DNA of 64,000 nt from an uncultured Flavobacteriaceae bacterium (GCA_947495135.1 CANLXN010000001.1:372001-436000), one strand, 5' to 3'. Positions 50,495 to 60,627 are shown, counted from the first letter of the stretch. Numbers and translations: made by a program. The notes: generated by a model not told the origin, from the sequence alone.

Positions 50495-51703
50495 TTATTC
50501 AATTTTGGTCCAATTGTAATCTACATAACTTCTCCAAATACCTAGCAGTGTTGGAGCATTCTTTTTTGTGATGTCGGTATTCATCATTACAAAACATCCA
50601 ATCTTCGTAACTGGATTAAACTGTGATACCGCAATTATTCCAGGATCACCCCCGTTATGTGTGATTTTTTTACCATTTGGATCAATTTCCCAAAAGAGTC
50701 CAATTGCTTCCTCTTCTTCCTGATGTTGTATTTTAAATAGTTCTTGATACGACTCGCCTTTTAATAGAGTTCCATTGCCATGAAACCCCTTGATCATTTC
50801 TATGAGATATGCACTAAAGTTGGAAGCGTTGGTTAGAACAGCACCATCGGCTTTGGTAATGAGCTCATAATCTGGAACGGGAGTTCCGTTTTCTAAATAT
50901 CTTGTGGCTAGATTTTCTGAAATAACATCGCTATTAGTCCAACCGCTTTCATTCATTCCTAACGGATTAAAAATAATTTGTTTGGTATAGGCCTCATAAG
51001 GTATTCCAACTGCCGCCTCTACTACAAAAGCCGCTAGCGTTGCTCCCACATTACTATAAATATATTTTTCGCCAGGTTTTTGTTTGCTGAAATTTTTCTT
51101 TGAGTACCACTTGCCGTTTTGGGTAAGCATATGTGTTAAAAACTCAGATTCGTCCATCTTCACATTTTCCCTAAAATCTGAATAATCTTTGAGAAAAGAA
51201 TTTGGTAACGTGGCCAAATCTATTTCTGAAGCGTTTGGAAAATAGTAACTTTTTGAATACACCTTATCGTCTATAATTCCTGCAGTATGTGTGGCTAAAT
51301 GTCGAAGCGTGATGGGTGTATTGGAAAATTTTGGGTGGTTTACTTTAAAGGGAAGGTAGGTATTAATGTCTTCATCCAGATTCACTTTACCATCTTCCAC
51401 TGCTTTCATTATAGCTATGCTGATAAGTGTTTTGGAAATGGATCCAATATTTTGAGTAGTCTGGTTGTTAAATGCTTTCTTGGTCGCTACATCTGCAAAA
51501 CCAAATGACTTTTGATGAAGCACCCCCTCATCATTAACTACTATAATAGTGAGCCCTGGAAGATCCGAATTGTCAAAAATGGTTTGTGCATTTATATCCA
51601 ACGCTTCTTTCGTGTTTATCTCTTGTTCCTGCGCGAAAGCCTTTGTTTGAAGGCTCAGTGAAATTATCAATGCAAGTAATAGAAGTATAGAAGATGTTTT
51701 CAT
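50495..51703 (-). CDS. Exported serine hydrolase, beta-lactamase/S12 family
   Basis: Signal peptide; SxxK in GSISKTLISIA, YxN in YIYSNVG, KITHNGGDPG. Confidence 0.9.
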   Translation of the reverse strand: MKTSSILLLLALIISLSLQTKAFAQEQEINTKEALDINAQTIFDNSDLPGLTIIVVNDEGVLHQKSFGFADVATKKAFNNQTTQNIGSISKTLISIAIMKAVEDGKVNLDEDINTYLPFKVNHPKFSNTPITLRHLATHTAGIIDDKVYSKSYYFPNASEIDLATLPNSFLKDYSDFRENVKMDESEFLTHMLTQNGKWYSKKNFSKQKPGEKYIYSNVGATLAAFVVEAAVGIPYEAYTKQIIFNPLGMNESGWTNSDVISENLATRYLENGTPVPDYELITKADGAVLTNASNFSAYLIEMIKGFHGNGTLLKGESYQELFKIQHQEEEEAIGLFWEIDPNGKKITHNGGDPGIIAVSQFNPVTKIGCFVMMNTDITKKNAPTLLGIWRSYVDYNWTKIE

Positions 51704-51744
51704 AATAGGTGCTGTTAATATATGGTAATTTGTTTTGATTGAAA

Positions 51745-52572
51745 TTATTGAAAAATATACTCCGTGGTTACAAATTCATTTAAAGTGAAATAACCGTACG
51801 CATAATTATCTTCACTCGTGGTGTTGGTAATATTCCCTTTTACGTTAACAGGCGGAGTTGCAAAGGGGCCGATATCTGCATCTCCTTGAATCGAAATCAA
51901 ATTAATGTAGTTGGCAAATTGTTCAGAAATACCAAATAGCGTGATATCAAAAACATAACCAGGTACATAGTCGTCGAATTCTAGAAAAAAGGACGACTGA
52001 TTCCCATCTTCAAACTCGTCGTCGTATGTAAAACTATACCTATCGCGAAGTTCATCATCCAGCGTCTCGAGAATAAAGAAGCGGTAGAAGTTCTCCTCAT
52101 TTTCAAAATCGGTAAAGAAAATTGTTATTTCCGGAATTTCATCGTCAAACCCATCTTCTGTAGACTGTGTAATGTTATCGATATCTGGAGCCGCATAGAA
52201 GGTTTCTTCAGATGTAAAGGTTTGATTGTTGTATACCACTGTTAATTGGTAAGTGGTATCAAATTCGGGTAAAAAAGAAGTGGTTTCATAAATACCTGGA
52301 TCCTCTTCTGTAAAAACGAATGCTATGCCATCATTACGCGTAATAGAAACTTCAGCACCAGAGGCTGGAACCAGTGTATTATCGTAAAACGGACTCGTTT
52401 TGCTGAGCATTATCTTTTGGTCGTTACCAGCTGTTCCCTTTTCCCATCTAATTTGGGCCTCTATCACTAATCGTTCTTGGGATGTTTCTAATTCTAGTTC
52501 AATTACTTCTTCGCAAGACATGAATAGCATGCCAACGGTAATTAAGGAGAGTGCAAATATGATTTTCAACAT
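51745..52572 (-). CDS. DUF4249-like lipoprotein
   Basis: MLKIIFALSLITVGMLFMSCEEVIELELETSQERLVIEAQI; located directly downstream of the TonB receptor. Confidence 0.82.
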   Translation of the reverse strand: MLKIIFALSLITVGMLFMSCEEVIELELETSQERLVIEAQIRWEKGTAGNDQKIMLSKTSPFYDNTLVPASGAEVSITRNDGIAFVFTEEDPGIYETTSFLPEFDTTYQLTVVYNNQTFTSEETFYAAPDIDNITQSTEDGFDDEIPEITIFFTDFENEENFYRFFILETLDDELRDRYSFTYDDEFEDGNQSSFFLEFDDYVPGYVFDITLFGISEQFANYINLISIQGDADIGPFATPPVNVKGNITNTTSEDNYAYGYFTLNEFVTTEYIFQ

Positions 52573-52576
52573 AGTA

Positions 52577-54970
52577 TTAAAATTTAAAATTATAAGTAAC
52601 TGCGGGCATAATCCCAAAAATAGAGGTCTTCACGGCTTCATTCCCCAAGTTGGCATCCAGATCGCCGTTATCGATCTCTCTGAATGTAATGGAGGCTGCA
52701 TTTCGTCTTCCATAGGCATTGTAAAGCCCGAAAATCCATTGCCCTTGCCATTTTCTATTCTTATTTTTTCTAGGGGTTAAAGTGGCCGAAATATCTAAGC
52801 GATGATAGGTGGGAAGACGTTCTGCATTCCTAGTGGTAAAGACCGGAACTGTAAAATCGTCAAATTGGTATTGACCACTTGGGTAGTTGGTAGGGCGACC
52901 CGTCTGGAAGATAAAGTTAGTGCTAAAGCTCCATTTATCATTAAATCGATAGTTTCCTGTAAGTGAAATATCGTGTGTTCTATCGTAAGCCGTATTGTAC
53001 CAGTCTCCATTGTTAATCCCTGTTTCAATAGGTGTTCTACCTTGTACTCTTTGTTCAGACTTACTGATGGTGTAGCTTAGCCAACCGGTTAAATCTCCTG
53101 TGTTTTTTCTGAATAAGAATTCTAGTCCGTACGCTCTTGATTCGCCTGCCAATACTTCCGTTTCGATGTTGTTGGTGGCAATAAGATTTGCTCCGTCTAT
53201 ATAATCGAGTCTATTGTCCACGGTTTTATAATAGCTTTCAATCTCTAGCGAATAAGTCTCATTTTTAAAATTTCGGAAGAAACCAATCGCATATTGATCA
53301 GAAACTTGTGGCTTAATAAATTTTCCGCTTGGGGTCCATACATCCAGCGGGGTAGGAGCATTGGTGTTTGAAATTAAATGCAGGTACTGATTGACACGCT
53401 GATAGCTTCCCTTCAAGGAAGTTTGGTTGTTGAGCATATAGGACAAAGACGCACGCGGTTCAAAATTTACAAACGATTTTACCGTTTCTCCCTTTTCAAA
53501 ACTCTCTTCACCTATGGGATCTGCACTTTCATAGATATCAAAATCGGCATTATAAACTACTGGTTGGTCGTTTTCGTAACTATCGAATGTCTGTTGTCCT
53601 TGACGAAAGAAGGAACTTACTCTAAAACCATAGCGAAGTGATAATTTGTTAGTAACGGCTTGATCTGCTTCCAAATAAACCGAAGGTTCAAAAGCTCTTT
53701 TCTTATCGAGCTGTGTTTCATTAAAAGAGCTATCGTCGCTAGTAATATTAATTTCTCCAGGATTAAATACATAACTGTTGGCGTGAGCTCCAAAGTTTAG
53801 TTTAAGTTTATTGTTGACCAAATAATTAAAGTCGTATTTGACATTGAAGGTATCAATGGCAGAAACCCATTCAAATCCGGTGGTTTCAAAACCTAATACA
53901 AAGTCGTATTTGCTGTAAATAAGTGAGAGATTTGAAAATAGATTTTCATTAAATAGATGATTCCACCTCAAATTAAAGGATATGTTACCATAGTTGCTTT
54001 TAAGCGCATCGCCTAAGGTGAAGGTATCCTTTCCGAAGTAACCCGAAAGAAAAAGTTTATTATTCTCGTTTAGTTTGTAGGATAATTTGGTGTTTAGGTC
54101 GTAAAAGCCAACTGTGTTTTCCTCTCCTGCAAGTTTTAGAAACAGATTTACATAAGACGAGCGTCCAGCAACTAAAAACGAACCAACATCTTTTTTGATA
54201 GGACCTTCGGCCATGAGTCTGCTAGAGATAAGTCCAATACCGCCATTGACATGGAATTCTTTCGAATTTCCATCCTTCTGTCTTACATCAAGTACTGAAG
54301 CTACTCTACCTCCAAATTTTGCTGGCATACCTCCTTTATACAATTTTATATCTTTAATGGCGTCTGCGTTAAATACAGAGAAAAAACCAAAGAGGTGTGA
54401 AGTGTTATAAATAGTGGCTTCGTCTAATAAGACTAGGTTTTGATCTGCAGCTCCTCCGCGCACATTAAATCCGGAAGCTCCTTCTCCTGCACTCGTAATT
54501 CCTGGCAATAAAGTAATTGTTTTTAGAATGTCTACTTCTCCTAAGACTACCGGAGCTTTTTTAATAGTATTAGCGCTCAAACTAGTGACGCTCATTTGCG
54601 GTGTTTGTATCCTTTTTCGGGCGTTGTTGGCTTCCGCTGATACAATTACCTGTTCTAAGGTTTCCAAGTTTTCAGCTAACTCTACACTCAAAACGGTACT
54701 TGATGTTAATTCTACTTCTTTCTCCAGGGTCGCATATCCCATATAACTGAACGATATGGTACGTTTTCCAGGTGGTAGAGAAAGATTGTAAAAACCGTAC
54801 TCGTTCGAAATGGTACCTCGATCTAAACCATTAGCTATGATAGTTACTCCAAAAAGTGATTCTCCAGTTTTAGAATCGGTTATAGTACCACTTAAGGTGT
54901 TTTCTTGGCCGACAGAAACTTGAATAAAACCGAAGACCATCGCTAGGCAGGCAATAATTGATTGCTTCAT
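52577..54970 (-). CDS. TonB-dependent receptor with N-terminal carboxypeptidase-like domain
   Basis: TLSGTITDSKTGESLFGVTIIANGLDRGTISNEYGFYNLSLPPG, plug ITSAGEGASGFNVRGGAADQNLVLLDEATIYN, C-terminal VTYNFKF. Confidence 0.93.
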   Translation of the reverse strand: MKQSIIACLAMVFGFIQVSVGQENTLSGTITDSKTGESLFGVTIIANGLDRGTISNEYGFYNLSLPPGKRTISFSYMGYATLEKEVELTSSTVLSVELAENLETLEQVIVSAEANNARKRIQTPQMSVTSLSANTIKKAPVVLGEVDILKTITLLPGITSAGEGASGFNVRGGAADQNLVLLDEATIYNTSHLFGFFSVFNADAIKDIKLYKGGMPAKFGGRVASVLDVRQKDGNSKEFHVNGGIGLISSRLMAEGPIKKDVGSFLVAGRSSYVNLFLKLAGEENTVGFYDLNTKLSYKLNENNKLFLSGYFGKDTFTLGDALKSNYGNISFNLRWNHLFNENLFSNLSLIYSKYDFVLGFETTGFEWVSAIDTFNVKYDFNYLVNNKLKLNFGAHANSYVFNPGEINITSDDSSFNETQLDKKRAFEPSVYLEADQAVTNKLSLRYGFRVSSFFRQGQQTFDSYENDQPVVYNADFDIYESADPIGEESFEKGETVKSFVNFEPRASLSYMLNNQTSLKGSYQRVNQYLHLISNTNAPTPLDVWTPSGKFIKPQVSDQYAIGFFRNFKNETYSLEIESYYKTVDNRLDYIDGANLIATNNIETEVLAGESRAYGLEFLFRKNTGDLTGWLSYTISKSEQRVQGRTPIETGINNGDWYNTAYDRTHDISLTGNYRFNDKWSFSTNFIFQTGRPTNYPSGQYQFDDFTVPVFTTRNAERLPTYHRLDISATLTPRKNKNRKWQGQWIFGLYNAYGRRNAASITFREIDNGDLDANLGNEAVKTSIFGIMPAVTYNFKF

Positions 54971-55069
54971 TGATTGATGAATTGATTGATGAATCTTCAA
55001 CAAATAAAGCGGTTTTTATGGCGTTACGCGTTCCAATGGAAGCAGTGGAACTCTTTTAAATCTCTTGTT

Positions 55070-56203
55070 TTATAAAATGGCATTCTTTTTAAACTCTGAA
55101 GGAGAAAGTCCAGTTTCATTCTTGAAGCTTCGATTGAAACTAGTCTTAGATTTGAAGCCACATTCGTAAGCAATTCCCAAAAGCGTATAATTGTCGAAAT
55201 CGTCTGATCGTAGTTTCTCCTTAACAGCTTCTACTCGATACGTGTTTATAATATCATAAAAAGTAGTGTCTAAATGTTGATTTAGTAATGCAGATAGTTT
55301 TTTATCGGTGGTAGGGATGAGCTTGGCTAGTTTACTGAGGGTAAGATCTTCGTCTAGGTAAGGTTTTTCGTTTTTTAAAACTCTTTCAAAGCGAGTCTTT
55401 AGCTCTTCTAGTTCTTTCTCACTGGCATTAGAGAGGTGATGCAATTTTTCTTTTTCTTCTGAAAAGTTCTCCTTTATTAGAAAATGTGGTAATAAAACCT
55501 TAGACTGATTAACTCCGTGGTACCCCAAATAACTGACCACTACAATAATTGCAATTGCCGTGATATAATCGACTGCCCAATAAAAGTCTCCAAAAAAGAA
55601 ATTATATGAAATCAAAAGAATATCAATTACAATGACACTTATGGAACCCAATAACAGGTTTTTAATCCATCCAAAATCATCTTCATTAAGGTCTGAATAA
55701 TTTAGCTTCATGGCGCTTCTGTAATCTTTAAATAATTTCAAAGACAGCAATAAATAGGCGAGTAGGTAAATATCCTCCAGGAGTGGCAATAGGTAATCAT
55801 CTGTTCTTACAAACCAGAGGTAATCGTAGAACTTATTATTGTCGAAGATATGAAAGAGTATAGGAATAGAAATCGCAACAAAATAAATGAGCGCAGGGAT
55901 AAAGTGGTATTTGTGTCTTAAAAGAAGACCTTCACTTTTGTTAAATAGAGATTTAATGTACAAATACAGTGTGGGACCTACCACCCAAACCAAGATATCT
56001 GATATAGAAAAGGAAAGAACATAGAGTATTGGTAGGCCATGCAGATCTGCGTAAGAATTGACGATATAAAACAATATGAAAACAAAAAAAACGATAAGTA
56101 TGTTCTGTGGTAAAGCTCTCTTTTTGGATTTATACAACAAAAAGATAATGGCAAACGATGCGAGAATACCTATAACTAAAATAAAATCTATCAATAATTT
56201 CAT
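55070..56203 (-). CDS. Membrane-anchored AraC-family regulator (N-terminal TM helices, C-terminal HTH)
   Basis: About seven hydrophobic segments, then LLGIAYECGFKSKTSFNRSFKNETGLSPSEFKK. Start placed at MKLLIDFIL. Confidence 0.88.
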   Translation of the reverse strand: MKLLIDFILVIGILASFAIIFLLYKSKKRALPQNILIVFFVFILFYIVNSYADLHGLPILYVLSFSISDILVWVVGPTLYLYIKSLFNKSEGLLLRHKYHFIPALIYFVAISIPILFHIFDNNKFYDYLWFVRTDDYLLPLLEDIYLLAYLLLSLKLFKDYRSAMKLNYSDLNEDDFGWIKNLLLGSISVIVIDILLISYNFFFGDFYWAVDYITAIAIIVVVSYLGYHGVNQSKVLLPHFLIKENFSEEKEKLHHLSNASEKELEELKTRFERVLKNEKPYLDEDLTLSKLAKLIPTTDKKLSALLNQHLDTTFYDIINTYRVEAVKEKLRSDDFDNYTLLGIAYECGFKSKTSFNRSFKNETGLSPSEFKKNAIL

Positions 56204-56254
56204 CGCTGAGAGGTTATTGATAGATGGATAATGATAAGCGGAAAATGGTTCAAA

Positions 56255-56338
56255 AGAATGGTCTGTTAGTTGTTGAGCCGAATTTAGAATTTCTTTTCTA
56301 CCCAACTCTTAAAGAAATGTTAGTTGGGAAAATTTTTG
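56255..56338 (-). promoter_or_regulatory. Upstream element, copy B (shared with 50398-50484)
   Basis: Minus sense core CCCAACTAACATTTCTTTAAGAGTTGGGTAGAAAAGAAATTCTAAATT, about 52 nt upstream of the AraC gene start. Confidence 0.65.
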
Positions 56339-56389
56339 TATTCTTTGATCGATGATCGACAGTTTGAATCATCAATAACGAACAATGGA

Positions 56390-56854
56390 TTAATTGTTGA
56401 AACTCTTCTTAATCCTACTTAAGTCCCGCTTGCTATCACGGTCTTTCATCGTTTCACGTTTGTCAAATTCTCTTTTACCTCTACACAAGGCGATTTCAAG
56501 TTTCGCCAAGCCCTTGTCATTTGTGAAAAGTACTAGAGGAATAATGGTAAGTCCAGTATTTTTAACTTCTTTCCCTAATTTTTTTAATTCATTTCTATTG
56601 AGAAGAAGTTTACGTTCGCTTTTAGGCGCATGGTTAAAATGGGTCGCATGCGAATATTCCTGAATGGTCATATTAATAACAAACAACTCTCCGTTCGAGA
56701 ATTCACAGAAGCTTTCCGCTATAGAAGCCTGTCCTTCGCGAATTGCTTTTATTTCGGTCCCTCTTAATACAATTCCTGCGGTATACTTATCGAGGATCTC
56801 GTATTCAAAGCGAGCTTTACGGTTCTTTATTTTTACAGTTTTATTTATTGCCAT
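56390..56854 (-). CDS. smpB: SsrA-binding protein SmpB
   Basis: NRKARFEYEILDKYTAGIVLRGTEIKAIREGQASIAESFCEF, GKREFDKRETMKDRD. Confidence 0.96.
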   Translation of the reverse strand: MAINKTVKIKNRKARFEYEILDKYTAGIVLRGTEIKAIREGQASIAESFCEFSNGELFVINMTIQEYSHATHFNHAPKSERKLLLNRNELKKLGKEVKNTGLTIIPLVLFTNDKGLAKLEIALCRGKREFDKRETMKDRDSKRDLSRIKKSFNN

Positions 56855-56879
56855 GAATGGAGGTAAAATTAATACAAAA

Positions 56880-57839
56880 TTATTCGTTGAACGAAGAAAT
56901 ACGATCTCCTTTTACAGGTGAGTAGTTTTCTTCTAATTCCCCATTTACAAAAAGCCGATCGAAGTAACAATAAGCTCCTTTTGCGGCTAGTCGGTTTGGG
57001 CTGTCCTGTATATGAAGGTGTAAGTGTGGTTCACTTGAATTACCCGAATTACCGCAATTTCCTAAAAACTGACCTCGACTTATGACTTGCCCTTTTTTCA
57101 CTTCAATAGAGCCTTGCTGAAAATGTGAGTAGACAATATATTCGTCGTTTGCAGTTTTCAACATAATACTATTGCCATGTGCTTGTGTAGGATTCATTTG
57201 ACCGGGTCTATTGTCTATAACGCCAGTAATAACTTCTACTACAGTGGCATCACAAACTGCGAAAAGTGGCTTTCCAAAGGCGTAGTAATCCTCGTTTCGA
57301 GTTCCGCTCCTGCGATAACTTCTATCATTTTTGTCGAGTACTATAAAATCGAATGCACCCTTTTGGGTTTGATCAATCACGTGGTAATTTTGTCGCTTGT
57401 TATCTCCCCCCCAAAACGTGAACCATTCTCCTCTAAAAGGAAGTGACATTGGGGTGGTGTTGCGAATAAATTTGCCGGGCTCATCGATGTCTAATGGTTT
57501 AAAAAGAAGGCCGCTTATCTTTCTTTCCGTATCTAAAACCAGTGATAATTTTTGATTCCCATTTGCGAAGAGAACCTTGTAGTTTTCTAGCGACCCTTGG
57601 CTATTTAAGAACTCAAAAGATTCTAAACGGCCAAAGTACTTATTGTAAGAGGTAGTGATTTGAGTTATCGCTTTCTTTCCAATTTTTTCCTGCATAGGGA
57701 TACTCATTAGGTCAAATATGGCTTCAGAATCTTCTTGGTTATAATGCGTTTGAAACGAAGTGAGGACCTCCATATAGTCCTTAGTCTGCCCTAAAACGGT
57801 AGTACAGGTTAGCAGTAAAAGCAATAGGAGCTTGTTCAT
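56880..57839 (-). CDS. M23 family metallopeptidase, exported
   Basis: Signal peptide; VYSHFQQGSIEVKKGQVISRGQFLGNCGNSGNSSEPHLHLHIQD. Confidence 0.9.
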   Translation of the reverse strand: MNKLLLLLLLTCTTVLGQTKDYMEVLTSFQTHYNQEDSEAIFDLMSIPMQEKIGKKAITQITTSYNKYFGRLESFEFLNSQGSLENYKVLFANGNQKLSLVLDTERKISGLLFKPLDIDEPGKFIRNTTPMSLPFRGEWFTFWGGDNKRQNYHVIDQTQKGAFDFIVLDKNDRSYRRSGTRNEDYYAFGKPLFAVCDATVVEVITGVIDNRPGQMNPTQAHGNSIMLKTANDEYIVYSHFQQGSIEVKKGQVISRGQFLGNCGNSGNSSEPHLHLHIQDSPNRLAAKGAYCYFDRLFVNGELEENYSPVKGDRISSFNE

Positions 57840-57904
57840 CGGTTTAATTCATCGAGTTGATAAGGCTAAAACGCGGAAAAAACTGATCTATTTTACAGAA
57901 TACG

Positions 57905-58420
57905 CTAGTTTATGGACAATATCTGGACACTCTTTTGTTCTCCGTATATGGTAACAACATATAGACTAGAGTTATCGTTGTCGCTCATGTCGGGAAATTT
58001 ATCTTCTCCAATAATTGCATTTACAAAGGCAGGAGTGGTGTTACTATGCCCAACTACCAGAACCGTTTTTCCAGCAGTTTCCTCCTTGAACTGATCCGAA
58101 AATAATTCGTCAGGATTGTACATCTGTATTTGAAGTTCCTTACTGGAAGCCGTTGGAGAAGCTGTCATTAGGGTGCGGTTATAGTTGGTAGAGTAAACAG
58201 CGTCCAAATCCACTTTGGAAAACACTTTTGCCCAGCTCTCTGCTCGAAAATACCCTTTACGTGTTAACTCAGGATTTTTATTGGAAACATCACTTCTATC
58301 TTTTTCGCAGTGGCGTATGAGATAAATGGTGGTGGCTTCTGTAGCAGATGGTATTTCAATGTCTTGTGCCATCAATGCAAACGGCAGGAAAATTAGCAGA
58401 ACTAATAAGGTCTTTTTCAT
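57905..58420 (-). CDS. Histidine phosphatase (phosphoglycerate mutase-like), exported
   Basis: IYLIRHCEKDRSD, VLVVGHSNTTPAFVNAIIG. Start placed at MKKTLLVLL. Confidence 0.85.
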   Translation of the reverse strand: MKKTLLVLLIFLPFALMAQDIEIPSATEATTIYLIRHCEKDRSDVSNKNPELTRKGYFRAESWAKVFSKVDLDAVYSTNYNRTLMTASPTASSKELQIQMYNPDELFSDQFKEETAGKTVLVVGHSNTTPAFVNAIIGEDKFPDMSDNDNSSLYVVTIYGEQKSVQILSIN

Positions 58421-58520
58421 GTATAAATTTTTCTGAAATAAAAGTACAAAAACCAAAGGAGCATTTGTTACGTATCTAGAAAAGAATACAAGTTAAATTG
58501 TTTGTTTGCCTGGTTGATTG

Positions 58521-58569
58521 ATCCTCCGAAGCTCAGCTTTTAGTGCTGAGCGTAGGGGGATATTTTTTT
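58521..58569 (+). terminator. Plus-sense intrinsic terminator-like hairpin
   Basis: ATCCTCCgaaGCTCAGC-ttttagt-GCTGAGCgtaGGGGGAT followed by ATTTTTTTT. Confidence 0.65.
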
Positions 58570-58580
58570 TACCTCACTAC

Positions 58581-58703
58581 TTATAGATACAAAGAAGCTG
58601 CAACAAGTGAATAGGTAAGCATAAAAACGGTAATTGAAGCAATGTAAATGGCTAAAGCCGTATTATGTCTTTTTTGAGGTACTGTGTTTAATTGATTTTC
58701 CAT
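58581..58703 (-). CDS. Small single-TM protein, 40 aa, absent from the ORF track
   Basis: MENQLNTVPQKRHNTALAIYIASITVFMLTYSLVAASLYL*; clean ATG and one TM segment. Confidence 0.6.
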   Translation of the reverse strand: MENQLNTVPQKRHNTALAIYIASITVFMLTYSLVAASLYL

Positions 58704-58958
58704 GATGATTGTTTTTTGATTGCCTACAAAATCGTAGGAGATTAATATACTAGTAAGACGATCAATCGTCTCATTTTGTTACGTTTAGACATAAAGTTTT
58801 TTTGATGATTTCGCCTAACATTACTATCGATCGAACTTTTGAGGCGCAGTTTTTTTTCCAATTATTCTGAAATTTCCTTCAATTATATAATTTTCAGTGT
58901 AAGAAGTTTTGAACTTAAGCGACTCATAAAACCTATATTTGTAAATAAAACAATTGAT

Positions 58959-59354
58959 ATGGCATTGTTCGGCATGTTCGGTTCTAAAAATTCTTCCGAA
59001 GACAAAAAAGAAGAAAAAAATATTCCCTGGTTACCACTTACTTCAAAGGAACAGTTAGACGATCTCGCGGAGATTTCGAAAACAACACCAGTGGCTATAT
59101 TTAAACATTCTACGCGCTGCGGAATTAGTAGAATGGTATTACGTCAATTTGAAGGGGCTTACGACATTGACCCTAACCAAATGAAACTATATTTCTTGGA
59201 TTTACTATCGTATAGAGACGTTTCAGACGAGGTGGGATACAAATTTCAGGTAATGCACCAAAGTCCGCAATTAATTGTAATCAAGAACGGAGTGGCGGTT
59301 GCGCACGCATCTCATCATAGTATACAGGCACCAGAGTTAGCTAATTTCATATAA
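58959..59354 (+). CDS. ytxJ: YtxJ-like monothiol (bacillithiol system) redox protein
   Basis: WLPLTSKEQLDDLAEISKTTPVAIFKHSTRCGISRMVLRQFE. Start placed at MALFGMFG. Confidence 0.88.
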   Translation: MALFGMFGSKNSSEDKKEEKNIPWLPLTSKEQLDDLAEISKTTPVAIFKHSTRCGISRMVLRQFEGAYDIDPNQMKLYFLDLLSYRDVSDEVGYKFQVMHQSPQLIVIKNGVAVAHASHHSIQAPELANFI

Positions 59355-59392
59355 AAATAAAACTAGGACCGTCTTCGTTTCCTATAAGCTGA

Positions 59393-59434
59393 AAAGCCCG
59401 AACTCACAGTTTTATCTGTAGGCTCAGGCTTTTT
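59393..59434. terminator. Terminator hairpin between convergent ytxJ and a lipoprotein gene
   Basis: AAAAGCCCGAACTCACAG-ttttat-CTGTAGGCTCAGGCTTTTT. Confidence 0.7.
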
Positions 59435-59460
59435 CGCATTAAAATTGATTCTAAAATTTA

Positions 59461-60627
59461 TTATCGCAACGCGTTGGACCTTAAAATTCCTTTAAGTCTT
59501 AACTTTATATCATCACCAGCGTCTAAAACCATTTGTTCGTTAGATGGGAACGGTAAAAAGTCGAATTCTAGAAATTTTAAGTCTTCTTCTGTAAGTGCAC
59601 GGTCATCACCTCGAAATTTTGCAAATTCATTTTCAAAAATAAACTCAGAAGAGAGTGGGTGTCTGGCCATATCTCTACCCGTTTCTAGGTTTCGATACAA
59701 CACATCTCCGCCTACCAACACACTTTTTGTTTGAGTAGTATACATTACACGGGCGGTCACGAATTTGTACACATCCCGTTTCATATCATTCCCTAGGCTG
59801 TCTTTTTTCACGTTTCCATTTGCGTCCAATATATATTCCCAGCCATCTTTAACTTTCTTTTTTCGCTTGTGTTCTATTTCTGAAATTCTCTCAGGTGCGA
59901 TAGCGATATCTCGAAAATTAAGACGAATTCCAAAATTATAGTCAATGTTTGTCTGAATTTGGTTGTGATACTCCGTCCAGAAATCGTCTAAATCGTAGGT
60001 GTTAAAGTCTAAAAGCTCTTGCTCCAATCTCGCAGGAATAATCTGTCCCGTTTGGTTGTCTAAGCTAACACGCACAAAATCGGTTCCATTGAACTTCGCT
60101 TCTTCCAGTTTTTCGTCCAGACCTAAGTAGTTAGATTGTAGCCCTTTCAGCTCAGAAAAATAGTTAAATGCATTACGAGCACTCAGAATGGTATTTCTAT
60201 TGAGTTCATCGTTTCCTTGTTGAAATAGGTAGTCTGCCAGATCTTTCTTAGCGTCTATTATCTCATCGGTATAATTCACCATTTTGAAATTGGCGTTGCC
60301 TAAAGGGAGTAACGGACGTATACGCTGTTGTCTTCGCTCTAAACGTACGTAGAGGTTATAGAGTTGTTCGACTTTTTCAGGGCTAGGATCTTTCTTTAAA
60401 AAATCGATACGTCTTTTATCTTCAGAAACCACTTTTTTATAAGCCTGTTCCATAAGACGAATATGTTCTTTGCTTTTTTTGCTGTCTCTGTCGTTCGAAA
60501 GTTTACGGATAGCAAGCTCGATGGCTTGGTCGTAGTTACCTTGGGACAACAATCTCTGGTTCTGTTTTACGCTATTGCAACCAACTAGGAGCAAGGCTGT
60601 GAACAGTAAAATAATAGTAGTTCTCAT
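59461..60627 (-). CDS. Hypothetical lipoprotein
   Basis: MRTTIILLFTALLLVGCNSVKQNQRLLSQGNYDQAIELAIRKL (lipobox LLVGC). Confidence 0.75.
   Translation of the reverse strand: MRTTIILLFTALLLVGCNSVKQNQRLLSQGNYDQAIELAIRKLSNDRDSKKSKEHIRLMEQAYKKVVSEDKRRIDFLKKDPSPEKVEQLYNLYVRLERRQQRIRPLLPLGNANFKMVNYTDEIIDAKKDLADYLFQQGNDELNRNTILSARNAFNYFSELKGLQSNYLGLDEKLEEAKFNGTDFVRVSLDNQTGQIIPARLEQELLDFNTYDLDDFWTEYHNQIQTNIDYNFGIRLNFRDIAIAPERISEIEHKRKKKVKDGWEYILDANGNVKKDSLGNDMKRDVYKFVTARVMYTTQTKSVLVGGDVLYRNLETGRDMARHPLSSEFIFENEFAKFRGDDRALTEEDLKFLEFDFLPFPSNEQMVLDAGDDIKLRLKGILRSNALR

Noticed and set aside
50495-51703. S12 beta-lactamase-like hydrolase as a ClbP-type prodrug peptidase for the NRPS product
   Set aside because: It lacks C-terminal TM helices and is more than 20 kb beyond the cluster terminator among unrelated genes; the TM-bearing hydrolase at 17799-19778 is the better candidate.
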